From Ruminococcus albus AD2013 (GTDB lineage: Bacteria; Bacillota; Clostridia; Oscillospirales; Ruminococcaceae): a DNA stretch of 64,000 bases. The position numbers and the translations under genes are program-made. Every line of letters starts with the position of its first letter. The stretch's first letter is position 1. The stretch is from contig NZ_JAGS01000001.1 of assembly GCF_000526775.1 (NCBI RefSeq), positions 3,100,001 to 3,164,000 of the forward strand. Reading direction: 5' to 3'. Shown here in pieces: positions 1-7,815 of the stretch. The notes under the pieces are model-generated. The model did no database searches, was not told where the DNA came from, and saw only the letters and a program-made list of their open reading frames with translations.

Positions 1-65
1 AGATAGGTCATATGCTGGCAGATTTCCTCAACAATCTGCTCAAAGAGGGGCTGTTGGCAGAGTGA
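1..65 (+). CDS. C-terminal end of a PqqD-like RiPP recognition protein (partial)
   Basis: Only the last 20 codons of an upstream gene are in the window; the reading frame runs from base 3 and stops with TGA at 63-65. The visible end (LADFLNNLLKEGLLAE) has the amphipathic helix and 'gly-leu-leu' ending usual for PqqD-family proteins, which bind RiPP precursor leader peptides. The next gene starts with GTG overlapping this stop (GTGA), so the two are translationally coupled. The identification rests mainly on this short tail and on the following peptidase, kinase and ABC genes, which often travel with PqqD. The family call is therefore an inference. Confidence 0.5.
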   Translation, partial: IGHMLADFLNNLLKEGLLAE

Positions 66-523
66 TAAAGACAACATACGAGGGCGAACTGGAACGCAGC
101 GGAAAGATAATTTTCACTGTCAGGGGAGTAAGTATGCGCCCGCTTTTTCATGAAAAGACCGACGCTATCGTTGTAAAAAAATGCGATATCGAAACACTGA
201 AAAATCTTGACATAGTGCTCCACACAAGACCCTCTCCCAAGGGTTTGCAGTATGTTCTGCACCGCATTGTCGGGAGAAAAAACGACGGAAATTACATCAT
301 TGCAGGGGATAATTGCGTCAGTTTTGATGTCGTTCCCCCGCAGGATATCCTCGGTGTAGTGGACTCCGCACAGCGGGGAAACAAACCGATACGCCTCGAA
401 GGACTGCGGTACAATTTATATGAAAAGCTGTGGTGCAAGCCCTATAAAATGCGTTTTTTTGTATTGCGCTTTCGCAACAGATTTCGCCGTATCAGGAAAA
501 AAATGAGATCCGCTGTGAGGTGA
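62..523 (+). CDS. S24/S26 (signal-peptidase-like) family protein
   Basis: A 153-residue protein with the S26/S24 serine peptidase signature GVSMRPLF near residue 22, where the serine of SM would be the nucleophile. A following HRIVG and AGDN segment resembles boxes D and E of signal peptidases. There is no clear N-terminal membrane anchor. The C-terminus (about residue 120 on) is very rich in Arg and Lys and may bind membrane or nucleic acid. It starts with GTG overlapping the stop of the PqqD-like gene and is followed 4 bases later by the kinase-like gene. Small S26-like proteins beside PqqD and an ABC exporter are usual in Firmicutes RiPP loci, where leader cleavage is the suspected role. 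The substrate is unknown. Confidence 0.72.
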   Translation: MIKTTYEGELERSGKIIFTVRGVSMRPLFHEKTDAIVVKKCDIETLKNLDIVLHTRPSPKGLQYVLHRIVGRKNDGNYIIAGDNCVSFDVVPPQDILGVVDSAQRGNKPIRLEGLRYNLYEKLWCKPYKMRFFVLRFRNRFRRIRKKMRSAVR

Positions 524-527
524 GCGC

Positions 528-1271
528 ATGGAATTTACAGCAAAACTCGCTGGGCTGAATGTCGGCATCAGTAGTATGTATGACGAGATTTACGACCTCT
601 GCCATGATTACCTCACGGACGGCAAGCCCGATTTTTGCATTTCTGCGACCTCCGAGGATATCAGACTTGAACGGCTGAAAAATTTCCGTGAAGCACAGAT
701 CGAAAGGATCCCCTTTGTGGATCACCCAGACAGCTACCTCGAAACTCTTGCCGTATACCGCAAAATAGCAACGCAGATGCTCGAACACGATACGTTCCTT
801 ATGCACGGGGCAGTTGTTGCTGTCGGCGAAAAAGCATGGCTTTTCACCGCGGCATCGGGTACGGGCAAGACCACACATATCCGCCTGTGGCTGGACAATA
901 TCGAAAACAGCTATGTGGTGAACGGTGATAAACCGCTTATACATATCGGTGAAACTGTGACAGTTTACGGCACGCCCTGGGCAGGCAAAGAGGGTATGCA
1001 GAAGAATGTCGGTGTAGATCTCTGCGGGATAGTGTCCCTCGAAAGAGGACTGGAAAACCGCATAGAGCGCACAGCGTTCCCGCAGATAATGCCCGAACTG
1101 ATACAGCAGGTCTACCGTCCGAAAGACAAAACAGCGCTTGAAAAAACGCTGAAGCTTTTAAGAGAACTCGGCGGCAGGATACCGCTGTACCGTCTCAGCT
1201 GCAATATGGATCCCGAAGCGGCATTCACGGCATATGAAACCCTTAACAGAAATAGCGATCAATATGAATGA
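528..1271 (+). CDS. HPr-kinase/PEPCK-like P-loop protein of a RiPP cluster
   Basis: A 247-residue protein with a Walker A motif AASGTGKTTH at about residue 108 and a following NGDKP motif, the arrangement of the HprK/PEP-carboxykinase-like fold. The N-terminal half is variable. Homologues in lasso-peptide and other PqqD-containing clusters have been linked to phosphorylation of the precursor peptide (the PadeK type); others have no known role. It starts at an ATG with GAGG upstream, and its 3' end overlaps the ABC transporter gene. This is not the housekeeping HprK: it lacks the N-terminal domain, and no HPr gene is nearby. Family assignment is good; the substrate is inference. Confidence 0.75.
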   Translation: MEFTAKLAGLNVGISSMYDEIYDLCHDYLTDGKPDFCISATSEDIRLERLKNFREAQIERIPFVDHPDSYLETLAVYRKIATQMLEHDTFLMHGAVVAVGEKAWLFTAASGTGKTTHIRLWLDNIENSYVVNGDKPLIHIGETVTVYGTPWAGKEGMQKNVGVDLCGIVSLERGLENRIERTAFPQIMPELIQQVYRPKDKTALEKTLKLLRELGGRIPLYRLSCNMDPEAAFTAYETLNRNSDQYE

Positions 1272-3192
1272 GAAAAAAGAGAAAAAAATAGTTTACACAG
1301 GAATAAACAAGCTGTTCCGAAGCGACAACGTGCAGATACTCTGGGACAGCCTGCATGACGGCACGATACGCGAATTTCTTGATGACTGGAAATGGATATT
1401 CAGCTACTCAAAGAAATACCGCTGGATAGTTGTGTTCTATACCGTTCTCGGTATAGTCGGTTCAACTATGTCGATAGGTTCGGCGTATGTCAGCCGAGTA
1501 CTTATCAATATAATAGTCGGTCAGCAGCATGAAAAGCTGGGTATGCTGGTAGCGCTGATGATAGGCATGATGCTTTTTTCACTGGCACTGAACAGTATAA
1601 ACAGCTATATCAACGCCCGAATATCCATATACGTCAACAACGATATACAGGCAGGAATATTTGACCGCATAATGGACGCACGCTGGAAAGAGCTCAGCAA
1701 CTACCCCAGCGGTGATCTGTTGAACCGATTTAACGGCGATGTTGGTACTATCGCGGCAAATGCCATAAACTGGATACCCAATCTGGTTATAAACATTTAC
1801 ACGTTCATAGCCACTTTCGTCGTACTGTGGCGAATGGACTACGCCATGGCGCTGATAGCGTTTCTGTCCGCACCAATACTGCTGGGTCTTAGCCGCTTTA
1901 TCATGCGCCGCATGAAGGAATACCGCAAGCGCGTCCTTGAACTCAATTCAAAAATGATGAGTTTTGAAGTCGAGACTTTCTACAATTTCGACATGATAAA
2001 GTCCTTCGGCATCTTCGGGTATTACTCAAAAAAGCTCCGCGAATGGCAGCAGCGATACAAGAGATTCAACCTCGATTACAATAAGTTTGAGATAAAATCA
2101 AATATACTTCTGACACTGGTATCCAGTGTCGTATCTATGGCGGCATTCGCCTACTGCCTGTACAGACTGTGGACAGGTCAGATAATGTACGGCGATATGA
2201 CTTTCTTTTTACAGCAGCGTTCAGCACTTTCAAACCGATTCAACAGCCTTGTAGCAACCATACCCGGTATGCTGAATTCTTCCGTTTCCGCTCACAGGAT
2301 AAGAGAACTTATTGATCTTCCGCGTGAGGAACATGACCCGAAGAATGCGGAGCTTCTTGAAGAACAGAGAGGAAGCGGCATAACTGTCAGCGTAAATGAT
2401 ATCACTTTCGGCTATGACGAAAGAAAGAATGTTTATGAAAATTCGGAATTCAAAGTCAGCTCAGGCGAGATAGTGGCTATTATGGCTGAATCAGGCGGAG
2501 GAAAGACCACGCTGATACGTCTGCTGCTGGGAATGCTTGAACCGCAGGAGGGTAATGTAACTCTGAAAAGCGGCAGTGGGAATGAGTTCCCGATGAATTC
2601 CGATATGCGTCGGTTCTTTGCATATGTTCCTCAGGGCAACACGCTTTTCTCGGGCACTATTGCAGATAATATGCGTATGGTGAATGAAGAAGCTTCCGAT
2701 GAAGAAGTCATAGGTGCACTAAAAACTGCCTGTGCCTGGGAGTTTATCGAGCAAATGCCCGACGGGATAAACAGCGTTCTCGGCGAGCGCGGCAGAGGAC
2801 TTTCGGAGGGTCAGGCACAGCGTATCTCCATTGCGAGAGCACTGTTAAGAAATGCGCCGATACTTCTGCTTGACGAAGCAACGAGCGCTCTTGACCGTGA
2901 TACCGAGGAAAGAGTACTGCATAATATTATGGAAAGTCATCCCGACAGACTTATCATACTTTCAACACACCGCCCCGCAGCACTGAAGCTGTGCGACAGG
3001 ATATATCGTATCGGTGAAGGTAAGATAGGCGAGATAACAAGCGAGGAAGCGCAGACTTTAAACGAGCGTATATCCTCTGCAGATATGAGAAATAAGGGCG
3101 AGGAGTACCCTGCTGAATTAAGTATGCCCATGACTCCTCCCGAAAAAGATACTGTAAAGAATAATACAGATGAAGGCTGGTGGAATACATGA
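1264..3192 (+). CDS. ABC transporter, fused permease and ATPase (exporter type)
   Basis: About 640 residues: an N-terminal six-helix type-1 exporter membrane domain (roughly residues 45-320) followed by a nucleotide-binding domain. Walker A is AESGGGKTT, the signature is LSEGQAQR (Gly replaced by Glu in the usual LSGGQ), and Walker B is ILLLDEATSALD, followed by the H-loop STHR. There is no N-terminal C39 peptidase domain, which fits a separate S26-like peptidase upstream. I place the start at ATG 1264, overlapping the stop of the kinase-like gene by eight bases; an earlier in-frame ATG at 1234 is possible. The likely role is export of the modified peptide as a homodimer. Confidence 0.85.
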   Translation: MNEKKEKKIVYTGINKLFRSDNVQILWDSLHDGTIREFLDDWKWIFSYSKKYRWIVVFYTVLGIVGSTMSIGSAYVSRVLINIIVGQQHEKLGMLVALMIGMMLFSLALNSINSYINARISIYVNNDIQAGIFDRIMDARWKELSNYPSGDLLNRFNGDVGTIAANAINWIPNLVINIYTFIATFVVLWRMDYAMALIAFLSAPILLGLSRFIMRRMKEYRKRVLELNSKMMSFEVETFYNFDMIKSFGIFGYYSKKLREWQQRYKRFNLDYNKFEIKSNILLTLVSSVVSMAAFAYCLYRLWTGQIMYGDMTFFLQQRSALSNRFNSLVATIPGMLNSSVSAHRIRELIDLPREEHDPKNAELLEEQRGSGITVSVNDITFGYDERKNVYENSEFKVSSGEIVAIMAESGGGKTTLIRLLLGMLEPQEGNVTLKSGSGNEFPMNSDMRRFFAYVPQGNTLFSGTIADNMRMVNEEASDEEVIGALKTACAWEFIEQMPDGINSVLGERGRGLSEGQAQRISIARALLRNAPILLLDEATSALDRDTEERVLHNIMESHPDRLIILSTHRPAALKLCDRIYRIGEGKIGEITSEEAQTLNERISSADMRNKGEEYPAELSMPMTPPEKDTVKNNTDEGWWNT

Positions 3193-4250
3193 ATTCGACA
3201 GAACTTGAACAGTATTATGATGATGGTCACAGATGTAAAGGCGCAGGATATCTGCGGTTTATCCTAATGGCATTTATGTGCTTCTGGAACTATGGTTTTC
3301 CCGAACCAACAGGAGTGCTTTCAGCGATAAGCGGTTTTGCGGCTCCTGCCTTCTTTATCCTATCGGGATACTTTGTACTGGTAGAAGATAAGGAAAAGCG
3401 TCAGAAAAAGACCGAGCGAAAAATGAAAAGATCAGGACTTTTTCTGGCTGCAATGATAGTGCTGAATATAATAGTAAATGTTATCGTGTGCCTTATCAAC
3501 AATATTTCAGTCACTATATCAAGACGTATCATATTCAATTTTGTTGTACTAAATCTCTGGCCGCTTCCGATAGGTAACAGTATCTGGTTCATTCAGTCAC
3601 TGGTTTATGCTTACATTATAATATATATAGCTGACTGGCTTGGACTGATGAAATACTACAAGGCAGTAATGATAATGACCTTTGTTTTCATGCTGTTCAC
3701 AGGCGAATTTGCAGGCATTATCCATTTCAACATTCTGGGCTATAGGTTCATTCCCGGAAACTGGCTGACCCGAGCACTTCCATATCTTCTTCTCGGAAAA
3801 TATCTGCGTGAAAAAAGTGAGATCCTGTTCAGGATAAATAATTGGATATATGCGATTTTGTTCGTTGCAGGAGCGGGGCTTTCTGTGGGAGAGATCATTC
3901 TTCTGGGTAAGACAGGCTTTCTGGTATATCAGGGACACCTGATAGGTTATGGGATAATGGCAGTGGCTGTTTGCGGTATGGCACTGTCTAATCCGGAAGC
4001 GAACCGTTCTCGCATAACATATTGCGGCACTGCTTTGTCGGGTATAGTTTATTTGTTGATCGATCCGATATATTTTATCATCGGAATAATAATGAGGAAT
4101 ATCAACATTTCTTTTGTACAGTATTTTGGCGGAATAGCAGCATTGTTATTATGTCTTGTGATATCATTTATCATGAGTGAAAGTTTTATCGCCAGAGCAT
4201 TTTTCACCAGATGGGATAACAACGGCTATGTATTATCTTCGGATCAATGA
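3189..4250 (+). CDS. Acyltransferase-3-like integral membrane protein
   Basis: About 353 residues with roughly ten predicted membrane helices. The N-terminal FFILSGYFVL segment is typical of acyltransferase family 3 (OafA/WecH-like), although the usual catalytic His in the first helix region is not obvious. These enzymes move acyl groups onto extracytoplasmic sugars, lipids or peptides. The ATG at 3189 forms an ATGA overlap with the ABC transporter stop; an in-frame GTG lies at 3180. As last gene of the RiPP-like operon, just ahead of a strong terminator, it may modify the product or the cell surface. Family call moderate, role inferred from position. Confidence 0.65.
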   Translation: MNSTELEQYYDDGHRCKGAGYLRFILMAFMCFWNYGFPEPTGVLSAISGFAAPAFFILSGYFVLVEDKEKRQKKTERKMKRSGLFLAAMIVLNIIVNVIVCLINNISVTISRRIIFNFVVLNLWPLPIGNSIWFIQSLVYAYIIIYIADWLGLMKYYKAVMIMTFVFMLFTGEFAGIIHFNILGYRFIPGNWLTRALPYLLLGKYLREKSEILFRINNWIYAILFVAGAGLSVGEIILLGKTGFLVYQGHLIGYGIMAVAVCGMALSNPEANRSRITYCGTALSGIVYLLIDPIYFIIGIIMRNINISFVQYFGGIAALLLCLVISFIMSESFIARAFFTRWDNNGYVLSSDQ

Positions 4251-4320
4251 GCAGCCAGCGGGAAAAATATTATGGATATTTTCTTTTGATCCTGTTCCTC
4301 TTCTGATATATGATCTTACG

Positions 4321-4358
4321 GCAGTCATCAAGCTCCTGATTGATGACTGCTGTTTTTT
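4321..4358 (+). terminator. Rho-independent terminator of the RiPP-like operon
   Basis: Perfect stem GCAGTCATCA (4321-4330) with TGATGACTGC (4341-4350), followed by a run of seven T. It closes the operon ending at 4250. Confidence 0.9.
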
Positions 4359-4606
4359 TATTCAATTACCTGTTACTCCCCTGAATGATGTAGAAAGCGA
4401 TCGATAGATCGTTCTCAGAATATGTAAAAAACGCGAAGGGTTTGAAAACAAGCAGATAAAGTTAGTTAAGTACGATCAGAATGAGATCAGCGATTTTACG
4501 TCAAAGATCAAAGAATACCATTTCAGAACCATTATATCCCTGAAACGCATAAACATACAAAATCTGCGCAAACTATTCCCACAAAAAACAAGAACGGAGG
4601 AACAAA
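4359..4606. other. Intergenic region ahead of spoVT
   Basis: No supported gene. On the plus strand, after a TAG near 4402, one frame stays open into spoVT without a good start codon and gives a Lys/Ile-rich peptide resembling a decayed gene end. A good ribosome binding site (GGAGG) lies just before 4607. Confidence 0.4.
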
Positions 4607-5146
4607 ATGAAAGCAACAGGAATAGTAAGACGCATTGACGACCTCGGCAGGGTAGTCATACCGAAAGAAATACGCAGGACTATGAGGATACGTGAAGGCG
4701 ACCCGCTAGAAATCTACACCAACCCCGACGGTGAAGTAATATTCAAAAAGTATTCCCCGATAAATGAGCTATCCGATGGCGCTTTGCAGGCGGCGGAGGT
4801 CATATCGAAACTTGGAGGAGCGCCCGCTGTGATATTTGATAAAGATCACGTTGTGGCAGTGTCGGGAGTTCCGAAAAAGGAGTACTCACAGCGCAGACTT
4901 TCTCAGGCGCTGGAGGATATGCTGGAGACACGCAGCGGATATGAGTACCGCAATGGGTCAGCTGAATTTCAGCCCGTTGATGGCGTTGATACTCATGCGC
5001 TGGCAGTCGCGCCTATAATATCGGGGGGAGATATCACAGGCGCGGTGGCATTCCTCGGGGGCAAGGATGATCGCCATGTTACCGACGATCAGGCGATGCT
5101 TTGCAAGGCGGCAGCCATGTTTCTCGGCAAACAGATCGAACAATGA
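4607..5146 (+). CDS. spoVT: Stage V sporulation protein T (AbrB-type regulator)
   Basis: A 179-residue transcription factor. The N-terminal SpoVT/AbrB swapped-hairpin DNA-binding domain (residues 1-50; KATGIVRRIDDLGRVVIPKE, RRTMRIREGD) is close to the canonical SpoVT sequence. It is followed by a GAF-like domain (about 55-178), the full SpoVT layout and length. In Bacillus, SpoVT modulates sigma-G-dependent forespore genes; in Clostridia it acts late in sporulation. The start has GGAGGAACAAA before the ATG. Single-gene unit with its own terminator immediately downstream. Confidence 0.95.
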   Translation: MKATGIVRRIDDLGRVVIPKEIRRTMRIREGDPLEIYTNPDGEVIFKKYSPINELSDGALQAAEVISKLGGAPAVIFDKDHVVAVSGVPKKEYSQRRLSQALEDMLETRSGYEYRNGSAEFQPVDGVDTHALAVAPIISGGDITGAVAFLGGKDDRHVTDDQAMLCKAAAMFLGKQIEQ

Positions 5147-5147
5147 C

Positions 5148-5177
5148 AAAAGGCAGCACTGCTTGGTGCTGCCTTTT
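5148..5177. terminator. Bidirectional terminator between spoVT and trmO
   Basis: AAAAGGCAGCAC (5148-5159) pairs perfectly with GTGCTGCCTTTT (5166-5177) around a six-base loop. It has A and T tails, so it can serve spoVT on the plus strand and trmO on the minus strand. Confidence 0.9.
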
Positions 5178-5193
5178 GCTGTGTATGTTAATA

Positions 5194-5865
5194 TCACGTT
5201 TCTTCGATTTCGACGACTTCAAGCCTGTCACCCGATACCCGAAAACGCACTTCAAGTCCCGCATACCCGAAACCGTATACCCTCTCGGGGTCGTTCTGAT
5301 AAGCGGGGCGAGGGTCCTGGGCAAGTATTGCTTTCAACGCTGTCCGCTTGCTTTCGGGTACTTTCTCCAAAAGTTCGGCAGGGAAGTCTACTTTTACTGA
5401 ATAACCAGCCTTTTCCACCGCAAAACCGCCTGTCGCTTCGGGGCGGCAGTCAGCAAGGGGAAGATATGGCTTGATATCCAGTATCGGCGTGCCGTCCATC
5501 AGATCGGCACCGCCTACCCTCAGGGCAAGCCCTTGATCTGCTGTTTTTTCAACTCCGAGAAGTTTCACGCATGAAAGTCCGATGGGGTTCGGGCGGAAAG
5601 GTGATCGTGTAGCAAATACGCCCATTCGCTTGTTTCCCCCTAATCTCGGCGGACGTACCGTAGGCGACCAGCTATCACGCTTTGCCTCGGAAAATTCCCA
5701 TATCAGCCACAGGTGCGAGAATCCCTCTATCCCCCGAAGTGCTTCGGGTTCTCGGTATTTCGGCTCAAACACCACCAGACCTTCCAGTTCATCAACCAGA
5801 CCGCTTTGCCGCGGCAACCCGAATTTCGTAGGCAGGTCGGTGTGTATCCTTGCGATTATCTCCAT
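5194..5865 (-). CDS. trmO: tRNA (N6-threonylcarbamoyladenosine37-N6)-methyltransferase TrmO
   Basis: A 223-residue protein of the TsaA/YaeB (TrmO) family, which methylates t6A37 in tRNA using S-adenosylmethionine. Conserved stretches are visible: SHLWLIWEFSEA, GVFATRSPFRPNPIGLS, and a C-terminal DPRPAYQNDP with VRFRV, which form the single-sheet SAM-binding barrel and C-terminal domain. The start is ATG at 5865 with AGGAGGG seven bases upstream; an extended frame to 5919 lacks such a site. Isolated gene with a terminator at its 3' end. Confidence 0.92.
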   Translation of the reverse strand: MEIIARIHTDLPTKFGLPRQSGLVDELEGLVVFEPKYREPEALRGIEGFSHLWLIWEFSEAKRDSWSPTVRPPRLGGNKRMGVFATRSPFRPNPIGLSCVKLLGVEKTADQGLALRVGGADLMDGTPILDIKPYLPLADCRPEATGGFAVEKAGYSVKVDFPAELLEKVPESKRTALKAILAQDPRPAYQNDPERVYGFGYAGLEVRFRVSGDRLEVVEIEET

Positions 5866-5940
5866 GTGAAGCCCTCCTGTAGCATTAGTTGGTAGTTTAA
5901 CACCATCACTTCGGAACAATATTTTTTGAAAACAAAAAGA

Positions 5941-6300
5941 TCAACTGTTATCCTCAAATATCTCTATTTTACTCTCACTAAATTCTTTAACCATTTTGAT
6001 AAAATCGTTATATTCATCAGCATTTAAATGAGTAAAAGATTGGTTGGATTTTATGATTTCATTGGTAAGTTTTTTAATTATTTCAATGTCATATACCGGA
6101 AGTCCTCCCGCCTTTTTCCACATCGCATGATAAAAAATGATTTCTGCAATAATCAGTTGTTCAGTATCTGCAACTCCTAAAACTTCTTCCGAGTACATTC
6201 TTGCAATATTAGCTTTATCTATAGGGTATCTTGTAAAATAATGTTCAATTGAATCGATCGTAGTTTGTTTTTCTTCAAAATAGTTGTTATCTATGTACAT
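5941..6300 (-). CDS. Small AT-rich hypothetical protein
   Basis: A 119-residue acidic, soluble, probably alpha-helical protein that I do not recognise. It is clearly richer in A+T than the surrounding genes and contains many Ile, Asn, Glu and Lys. GAGGGA lies before the ATG, and a textbook promoter at 6406-6434 precedes it, so it is very likely expressed as a single gene. Its size, charge and composition recall immunity proteins of polymorphic toxins or small abortive-infection partners, but no motif supports this. Recent acquisition is possible. Confidence 0.7.
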   Translation of the reverse strand: MYIDNNYFEEKQTTIDSIEHYFTRYPIDKANIARMYSEEVLGVADTEQLIIAEIIFYHAMWKKAGGLPVYDIEIIKKLTNEIIKSNQSFTHLNADEYNDFIKMVKEFSESKIEIFEDNS

Positions 6301-6405
6301 ATTAATCCCTCACTACTTAATTCGTATGTTATTATTATGAATTATTTCAATATCAATGTTTGGATGTCGTTCAAGGAATTGCGCTTAGCTGAACCTATCA
6401 CTTTG

Positions 6406-6434
6406 ATTATACCACAATGCGGAGCTTTCGTCAA
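6406..6434 (-). promoter_or_regulatory. Sigma-A promoter for the small AT-rich gene
   Basis: On the minus strand TTGACG (6429-6434), a 17-base spacer and TATAAT (6406-6411). The -35 hexamer overlaps the aroF stop codon at 6431-6433. Confidence 0.75.
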
Positions 6435-7450
6435 TCAGCGTCAACAGGTCTTCCGCAGAATTCAGCCATAGCGCGTATTTTATTCATTAACGCCTTGAAT
6501 TTTTCGGGGGTCAGTGACTGTGCGCCATCGCTCCATGCGTGTTCGGGGTCGATGTGTACCTCTATTTCCAGTGCGTGACAGCCCATTGCCACCGCGCCGA
6601 GAGAACAGGGCTCTACCAGTGAAGCGATACCTGTCGCATGGCTGGGGTCAACGGTAACAGGCAGATGTGTCTTCTGTTTCAGCAGAGGTACACTTGCAAG
6701 GTCGAGGGTGTTGCGGGTGGCGGTCTCATAGGTGCGTATGCCGCGCTCGCAGAGTATCACCTGACTGTTGCCCTCGCTCATGATGTACTCAGCCGACATC
6801 AGCAGTTCCTGCAAAGTACCAGAAAGACCACGTTTCAGCAGTATAGGCTTGTTCAGCCTGCCGAGGGCTTTCAGCAGTGTGAAGTTCTGGGAATTTCTCG
6901 CACCCACCTGAATGATATCAACATCGTCGAAAAGGTCGATATCGCTGACGTCCATTATCTCGGTGACAATGGGCAGACCTGTCTCAGCTCTTGCTTTTTT
7001 AAGGATATCAATGCCCTCCTTGCCAAGACCCTGGAAAGCGTAAGGCGAAGTTCTTGGCTTGAATGCGCCGCCGCGAAGCATTGTGGCACCTGCTTCCTTG
7101 ACGGCAATAGCGGTCTTGATAGTCTGTTCCTCGGTCTCAACGGAGCAGGGACCCGCGATCACCTGCAAGCGGTCGCCCCCCAGTTTTCTGCCGCGGACAT
7201 CTATCACAGTGTCCAGCGGGTGGAAACGTCTGTTGGCGTTTTTGTAGGGTTCCTGCACACGCTTGACAGTGTCAACTATCTCCTTGGCCTGCACCGATTC
7301 GATATCCACCGCCGTTGTATCGCCGATAAGACCGATTATCTTCGAGTGTACGCCCTCCACAAGATTTGATTTCACATCGAACCTTGTTAGCCATTCCATA
7401 AGTTCCTCTATCTGCTTTTTGTTGGCGCTGTCTTTTAATACGATAACCAT
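6431..7450 (-). CDS. aroF: 3-deoxy-7-phosphoheptulonate (DAHP) synthase
   Basis: A 339-residue type I-beta DAHP synthase, first step of the shikimate pathway: phosphoenolpyruvate plus erythrose 4-phosphate to DAHP. An N-terminal ferredoxin-like regulatory domain (1-75) precedes the barrel with VIAGPCSVET, RGGAFKPRTSPYAFQG, ILLKRG, CERGIRT and VDPSHATG, which hold the PEP- and metal-binding residues. The start is ATG at 7450 with AGGAGGA upstream; a longer open frame to 7591 runs through the leader terminator and is not the gene. A Phe-rich leader peptide and a terminator hairpin upstream suggest attenuation by phenylalanine supply. Confidence 0.95.
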   Translation of the reverse strand: MVIVLKDSANKKQIEELMEWLTRFDVKSNLVEGVHSKIIGLIGDTTAVDIESVQAKEIVDTVKRVQEPYKNANRRFHPLDTVIDVRGRKLGGDRLQVIAGPCSVETEEQTIKTAIAVKEAGATMLRGGAFKPRTSPYAFQGLGKEGIDILKKARAETGLPIVTEIMDVSDIDLFDDVDIIQVGARNSQNFTLLKALGRLNKPILLKRGLSGTLQELLMSAEYIMSEGNSQVILCERGIRTYETATRNTLDLASVPLLKQKTHLPVTVDPSHATGIASLVEPCSLGAVAMGCHALEIEVHIDPEHAWSDGAQSLTPEKFKALMNKIRAMAEFCGRPVDAD

Positions 7451-7509
7451 AATGATTCCTCCTGTAAAAAACTTGAAATTTCTTGAATATATTGTCAGAA
7501 AAACTGCAT

Positions 7510-7545
7510 CAAAAAAACCGTGCTCTCGTAATACGAAAGCACGGT
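7510..7545 (-). terminator. Attenuator terminator in the aroF leader
   Basis: On the minus strand a 12-pair stem (7534-7545 with 7517-7528, one G-U pair) is followed directly by a U-run encoded at 7510-7516. It lies about 60 bases upstream of the aroF start and about 25 bases after the stop of the leader peptide ORF. Confidence 0.85.
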
Positions 7546-7568
7546 CTGTGACCTGAATGGATATATTG

Positions 7569-7697
7569 TCAGCCCATAAACTGCTGTACACCCGTCCGCA
7601 TAGCTTTCATACCACGACAAATAAGCTTATAGCCAAAAAATCGGCTAAAGCTAAAGAAGAAGTATGTAAAGACTGCGAATACGGTGATAAGAGTCAT
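7569..7697 (-). CDS. Phenylalanine-rich leader peptide upstream of aroF
   Basis: A 42-codon ORF beginning MTLITVFAVFTYFFFSFSRF. Nine of 42 residues are Phe, eight of them between residues 7 and 21, with Tyr at 12 and 23. The ATG has GAAAGG about 12 bases upstream. The stop lies just ahead of the terminator at 7510-7545. This is the layout of a classical amino-acid attenuation leader such as pheL. RNA encoded at 7603-7608 plus 7592-7595 can pair with ten consecutive bases of the terminator's 5' arm (7535-7544), a plausible antiterminator. A short membrane peptide is the alternative. Confidence 0.7.
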   Translation of the reverse strand: MTLITVFAVFTYFFFSFSRFFGYKLICRGMKAMRTGVQQFMG

Positions 7698-7815
7698 TAC
7701 GGGTCAACCTTTCTTTTTTTAGTGAACTTGTCTGCTCACAAAATCTTATGGATATTATACGCCATTGCTTCCCGATTGTCAATATCAGGAAAGCTGTGTT
7801 TACAATATGTTAACA

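Noticed and set aside
528..1271. Housekeeping HPr kinase/phosphorylase
   Set aside because: It lacks the N-terminal HprK domain and lies between PqqD/S26 and an exporter gene, not with carbon-control genes.
7451..7591. N-terminal extension of aroF by 47 residues
   Set aside because: It passes through the leader terminator hairpin, and ATG 7450 has a perfect ribosome binding site.
7451..7720. T-box riboswitch in the aroF leader
   Set aside because: No AGGGTGGNACCGCG-type T-box sequence and no specifier-loop stem; the Phe-rich ORF explains the leader better.
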